A DNA stretch of 64,000 nucleotides. Origin: Tenrec ecaudatus (taxonomy: Eukaryota; Chordata; Mammalia; Afrosoricida; Tenrecidae). The DNA lies in the NCBI RefSeq assembly GCF_050624435.1, contig NC_134546.1:78719700-78783699 (forward strand). Direction: 5' to 3'. Of this stretch, positions 59,460 through 64,000 are shown piece after piece. Both the position numbers and the translations under genes were made by a program. Numbering within the stretch: the first letter of the stretch is position 1; the number at the start of each line of letters is the position of its first letter. A model generated the notes under the pieces. The model made no database searches. It was not told the DNA's origin and saw only the letters and a program-made list of their open reading frames with translations.

Positions 59460-60729
59460 CTGTGGAGACCTCTGGAGTACACTCTGTTAACATTAATGCC
59501 AATCATCAGTTTTACAAAGATTACTAATCCTTTTGTTGACAGCACCTATTTTAAAAGTAGTTACACTTAAACTTAGGGAAGCATGAATTGAAAAGCTAAA
59601 CATTTCAATGATGCCATCTCATCTTTGTTTTCCAAATCCTGTCTATATTTTATATTTATTTAGGCATTAATTCTGTAAGCTGAGGATGAAATTCAGGGGA
59701 AATGTATTTATATAAAAAATACTGATTTATGGTATCTCTTTCTATAAACAAGCATCTTCAAGCAGCTAATTGTAGTCTGAATTTCCCCCTTTAAAAAAAA
59801 GAGCACTTAGGAAAAGTAGGTAACTAAACAAATGCTTTAATAAATATACTTGCTTGATATGGATTTCACTGAAGACAAAGTACTTATAAATGACAGTATT
59901 TTTAAAAGTAAAATGCCTGACAAGACACCATTGGGCACAGTATTGTCATGCTGACCATAAGCAGGCGATCTTCCATGTTCCTTGATGTAGGCAAACATGG
60001 GCTTTAGGAATGTAATTTTTTACCATAAAAAAAATGATCTTCAGTAAGGATTTTTTCCCTTTAGGTTATATTTAAATACCACCAAACAAGTACTCTAGTA
60101 CAAAACATTTTTTCAACTTAAAGAGTATATGGGGGAAAAAAGCACTGTAAGTTTTCATAAAAGGAGAAGAATTTGGAAAACAAGCTCTGAAAATGTGTCA
60201 GACACTGCTTATGCACATCTTCCTTTCTACACAAAGCAGTAAGAATGATGATAAAGGTGACACGCGTACTTCCCACTTCGGAATCTCCCCAAATGTGAAG
60301 AGTAACATGGTGAACAAGGTAGGCAGGATCCGTTGTTCTCATAGGCAGAACCCTCACCGGATGCACTCCTTCCCACCCTAGACATTAGGGAGCTTCAATG
60401 TTACACTCTACCTGCCTAAAACCCACCCCCTCCGCCATCCCCAGCCACCCCAGAATAATGACTCTCGCAATATTCTGTAGCCTAACATTCTTTGTTTCCT
60501 TTGTATGAAGACTTAAAATGACCTGCAAATGTTTGTTGACTTGCTTTTCTGTTCCACCTACTGAAGCATAAGCTCTTGCCGGTATATTCAGCATCTCACT
60601 GCCATGCACGTAGTTGATATTTAATAACAGATAGGTATTTCCAGTTCAAACATTTAAAATCTCATCGGCAAAGTTTCAAGTGCCAAGTCACCGCACCAAA
60701 TTTTGTTTTCTCTTTCTTATTCTACGTGC

Positions 60730-61005
60730 AGAATTCACATGCCTATGAGGCAATTGAAAATACCATGGCTGGGCCGCTGGCTTCTTATTCCTCAAGGTCC
60801 CATCCTCATTGTTTAATATGCTAAAGAGACCTGGAACTGCTAGAAGATTGACCTAAGGCGATGCGTGTTTGCATCTCTTGACTGCTGCTTCCATGAGCAT
60901 TGACTGTGGATCCAAGCAACACAATATCCTTGCCCACACTTCAACCTTTTCTCCGTTTCTCATGTTGGCTATTGATCCAGGTGTGAGGATTTCCGTTTTC
61001 CCCTC
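60730..61005 (-). mobile_element. RTE-type LINE fragment, antisense
   Basis: CACATGCCTATGAGGCAATTG..CTGCTGCTTCCATGAGCATTG..CTTTTCTCCGTTTCTCATG match the RTE copy at 11370-11620. Confidence 0.7.
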
Positions 61006-61009
61006 CTGA

Positions 61010-61560
61010 CTTCACCCTGGTTAAAACCCCCTCTCACCAAGCCCCCTCATTCCTTCTTCATTTCTCCTTGCTTTCTGACCCCGGGGACCCTCCTGTGGAA
61101 GTCAGATAGCTTGGCCTTGTGCGGAATCTCCATCTCTCTACCCACTCTCCTCGTCAACCCTCCCCCCAACCCTGTAAGATTTTAGTTCTTATCAGAGGAA
61201 GGTTTCCACACTGCCTGGAAGCCTAGGAGCAAGTCTCTGTGTCTCCCTCTCCCATACATGGTGAACTGCTTGTAAATGGGGCACACCTCTGCCTGACCGC
61301 CCCTGCTTTAAATCCCCTCTCACCTCCAAGCACCAGTCTCCCTGTTCTCTACTCCTGGGAAACTATGCATGGAAATAGGGTCGTGTGGTGTGGCGAGGAA
61401 CTGCCATATGTCTCCCCTCTGATGGAGGCAACTGTGTCTGTCCTTAGAGGAGCATAATCCCTCCACTAATGATAAGCTCCCTGAGAGCCGGAAAGCGGAA
61501 TGAGCCCAAACAGGGACCCTTTCTTATAGACACAATACTATCAGTCGGCTGCCCTCTCCC
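61010..61560. other. C-rich unclassified block
   Basis: A GC- and pyrimidine-rich island unlike its AT-rich surroundings. It could be an old LTR, but no boundary pair or polyadenylation signal convinced me. Short reading frames here lack coding support. Confidence 0.3.
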
Positions 61561-61992
61561 TATAGGATATGTTGCTTATTTTATGTATTTTCCAATTCAT
61601 AAAAATATGTATTTATGATGATGGAAGACCTGTAACTGACACTGTCTGTGAATGTGCCTGGCAATATGCACCTAATCAGTCCCACTGGTCTGAGTGCGAC
61701 CAGTACACTCTCTAGAGACCCAGGTCTTGTGCCATAGAACACCAGGACAATGAATTCTGGATTTTCAAAGTACACAATATGCTCCAAAAGCCACACCAGC
61801 GGGGTCTGATATAAAAACCCCACTATGTGTAGTAGCCTTGACATCAAATATACCTACACACTGGGGCCTTAGGACTGAAATCACATGGTGTGTGAGGACA
61901 TAGAAAATGGCTATACCAAGAGTATTTATTGTCAGTAGGTGGACAAACATTTACTTACATCTTCAAAGCTGTACAGATTCCTTTCTATGGAG

Positions 61993-62466
61993 ATGGCACT
62001 GAAGGCAAACAAGGAAGTCCTTTACTCTCCCCAAACGAAAGCCAAAGCAAAGGCTTTAAAGCCCAAGAAGGCTGTGCTCTAAGGTGTCCACTGACACCAC
62101 AAAAAAAGAATATCCAGAAGCCCCCCACTTTCAGGACCCCAAGTCTCTGAGACTAAGAAGGCAGCCCAAATACCCTGGGGAGAGTGCCTCCAACAGAAAC
62201 ACAAACTAGACCACATGTCTTCATCAAGTTCCCCTTGACCAAGGAGTCTTCCATGAAGAAGATCGAAGATAACATCACACTTGTGTTCACTGTGGCTGTC
62301 AAAGGCAAAAAGCACCAGATCAAACAGGCTGTGAAGAAGATCTATGACATTGACATAGCCAAGGTCAACACCTTGCTCTGGCTTGAAGGTGACAAGAATG
62401 CATATGTTCAACTGGCTCCTGACAATGATGCCTTTACATGTTGCCCACAAAATCAGAATCATCTAA
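61993..62466 (+). pseudogene. RPL23A: RPL23A processed pseudogene
   Basis: Intronless copy of the mRNA for large-subunit ribosomal protein eL23 (uL23 family; RPL23A). The start is ATGGCACTGAAGGC at 61993. The KAKALK-KKAVL segment follows and Lys30 is a stop (62080-62082), with a second stop four codons later and a frameshift. The C-terminal part ([47 protein letters not shown]) is recognisable; the ancestral stop is TAA at 62464-62466. About 50 bases of 3' UTR-like sequence end in an A-rich stretch near 62515. Inactive. Confidence 0.9.
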
Positions 62467-62724
62467 ATGGAGCCCAGCTGGCTAATGCAAAATACAAACT
62501 TTTTGAATACAAAAAAAAGATGAAAGACCTGTGACACTGTCAGTGAATATTATTGTAACTTTGTCCTGACCCCAATTCCCATTGTTTACAAAGAGTCCTC
62601 AGTCCCAGAATGTACCTTATATAAGTGAATAATCCAGGTATTGTAATAGTCGTTAGCCTACACTTGTTCAAATTCCTTCTCTCAGTACTCTTTTAATCAT
62701 TAGTTCCATCGCCTAATAAAAGAT

Positions 62725-64000
62725 AGGCCAAAAGCTCTAATGACTATAGATGCCAAGATCTCCAGTGCAATACTAGTCAACAGAATTACAAAAAAAAAAA
62801 AAAAATCAGGCAGCAAGATCAAGTGAAATTGCTACTGAATGTGCAAGGATGAATTAATAGTAGGAAAAAAAATCAATGCAAGTGATAACATAAGCAAAAT
62901 AATTAAGAAGAGCCAAATGGTCATATCAATCTAGGCAGAAAAGGCATTTGGGAAAATACGGCATCTCTTCCCAATTACAACACTCAACAAAATAAGTATA
63001 GAAGGGAAGTCCCTCAACCTAATAAACACCATATATGCAAAACTGGTCGTTTGCTATTCACTGAATAGACAGACATTGAAATGGCTTCTTTTTTCTTTGA
63101 ACTAGTACTAGGCAATCTTACACGCTTATGTAATATAATTTTGGGTGTTTCGGTGAGAGCCAAAAACATTAAAAAAGAGAGGAAGGTATCCTCATTGCAT
63201 AGAAGAAATAAAAATTGCTTTATCTGCAGATGACATGTAATGCTATATATAGAACATACCAAAGATTTGATCAAACCATTGCTGAAACTAATTGAAAATT
63301 TGGCAGCACAGCAGGTATTGAGATCAACATGTAGAAATCACTCAGTCTTCTATTTTAAGGGTGATATTCCCGAAAAAGATTTTCAAAGAGCATTGTCATT
63401 TACAATAACTACACAAAAATATTTCTAGGAGTAAATACTAGAGAAACAACAGGTGTATACAAATGAAATTCCAAATTACTCTTTAAGAAATGAAAAAAGA
63501 ATTTACACCAATAGAACACGTTACCATGGCCCTAGATATGCAGATCAAATATAGCAAAAATGTTATTATTACCAAAATTACTTTACAAATCCAAATCAAT
63601 TCTGATCCAAACTCCACTATAATTTTTTCAGAGAAACTGGGAAACAAATTTCCAACATCTATGGAAAGGAAAGAAACCCAGAATAAGTAAAACAGCATTA
63701 AAAAATTAAAACAAAGTCTGAGACCTCTCTCTCTCAGACCTGAAAACCTACTATGTAGCCATAACAATCACAACAGTAATCACAACTCATTCGATGACAG
63801 ATATGAAGAACAATGGATTACAATTGAAGACCCAGATATAAACCAGTTAACTAAAGGCATCTAAATTTTAATCAAGTAATAAAACACACTAAATGGGCTC
63901 AAGACAGTCTTTTCAACAAATGGTGAGGCAAAAACTGGAGCTTCACCTGCAAAAGAATGATACAAGACCCCTATGTCACACCATGTGCCAAAACAACCTC
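62725..64000 (+). mobile_element. L1 ORF2 fragment, decayed, running off the window
   Basis: L1 ORF2 reverse-transcriptase landmarks in order: TATAGATGCCAAGATCTCC..CAATACTAGTCAACAG, GAAGGGAAGTCCCTCAACCT, then a degraded catalytic box reading LSADDM at 63220-63237 (canonical FADD), followed by LIENLAAQ and FKGDIPEKDF. Multiple stops and frameshifts. Confidence 0.75.

Noticed and set aside
61239..61457. 72-codon frame in the C-rich block
   Set aside because: No family resemblance, no splice context and a biased composition that favours chance open frames.
61950..61985. Strong antisense splice donor (AGAT/GTAAGTAAAT) as a ninth B exon
   Set aside because: The upstream sequence does not give a 29-bp phase 1-to-0 exon, and it abuts the RPL23A insertion.
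62184..62534. 116-codon frame extending past the ribosomal-protein C-terminus
   Set aside because: The ancestral RPL23A stop is at 62464-62466 in another frame; the extension is read-through of the 3' UTR in a broken pseudogene.

Overview
The window is mammalian nuclear DNA, almost certainly from an afrotherian. It holds many copies of the tRNA-derived AfroSINE, RTE-type LINE fragments of the kind I know from elephant-group genomes, and L1 copies ending in a lineage-typical tail (GAGCCCCTAATAAAATG). Readable AfroSINE copies keep the central segment that, as I recall, is deleted in the elephant/hyrax/sirenian subfamily, so a tenrec, golden mole, aardvark or elephant-shrew is likelier than a paenungulate (inference). 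There is no bacterial or viral gene content; most short reading frames lie in repeats.

The main feature is one gene on the minus strand, from about 59.5 kb down to 5.7 kb, continuing off at least one end. Its most 3' recognisable exon (5741-6676, 312 codons, wholly open) encodes a coiled coil very like the long coiled-coil exon of ANKRD26-family proteins (ANKRD26, ANKRD30, ANKRD36, ANKRD18, CCDC144). Upstream lie a low-complexity exon of 899 bp (12036-12934, one base short of an open 900), a possible 68-bp exon at 14.2 kb, and then the striking part: a three-exon cassette repeated eight times. Each cassette, in transcription order, has exon B (always 29 bp, phase 1 to 0), exon A (usually 64 bp, phase 0 to 1) and exon C (228-243 bp, phase 1 to 1). 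One cassette adds about 327 nt (109 codons). Frame and splice phase hold throughout except exon A of module 2, which has lost 2 bp. A ninth A-type exon lies at 59.4 kb.

The exon array arose by tandem duplication of a roughly 4-kb genomic unit. Nearly every unit carries, at the same relative positions, two degraded AfroSINEs after exon C and an older SINE between exons A and C. Later events decorate single units: an L1 with TSD in the unit-3 intron (30.9-33.4 kb), a complex antisense L1 with TSD in unit 1 (20.5-24.0 kb), an L1 next to the splice donor of exon B1, a hAT transposon with 8-bp TSD in unit 6 (44.6-45.4 kb), an L1 shared by units 6 and 7, a near-perfect gene-conversion tract between units 5 and 4, and a template-switch palindrome.

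Flanks: 1-5.3 kb is stacked L1 3' ends; 7-12 kb holds older L1 and RTE fragments; 57.2-64 kb holds exon A9, an AfroSINE, a long (AT)n tract, an RTE fragment, an RPL23A processed pseudogene and the start of a decayed L1 ORF2. Exon limits were read by eye from splice consensus, phase and comparison among the modules; protein-family assignment rests on remembered family sequence, not on a search.
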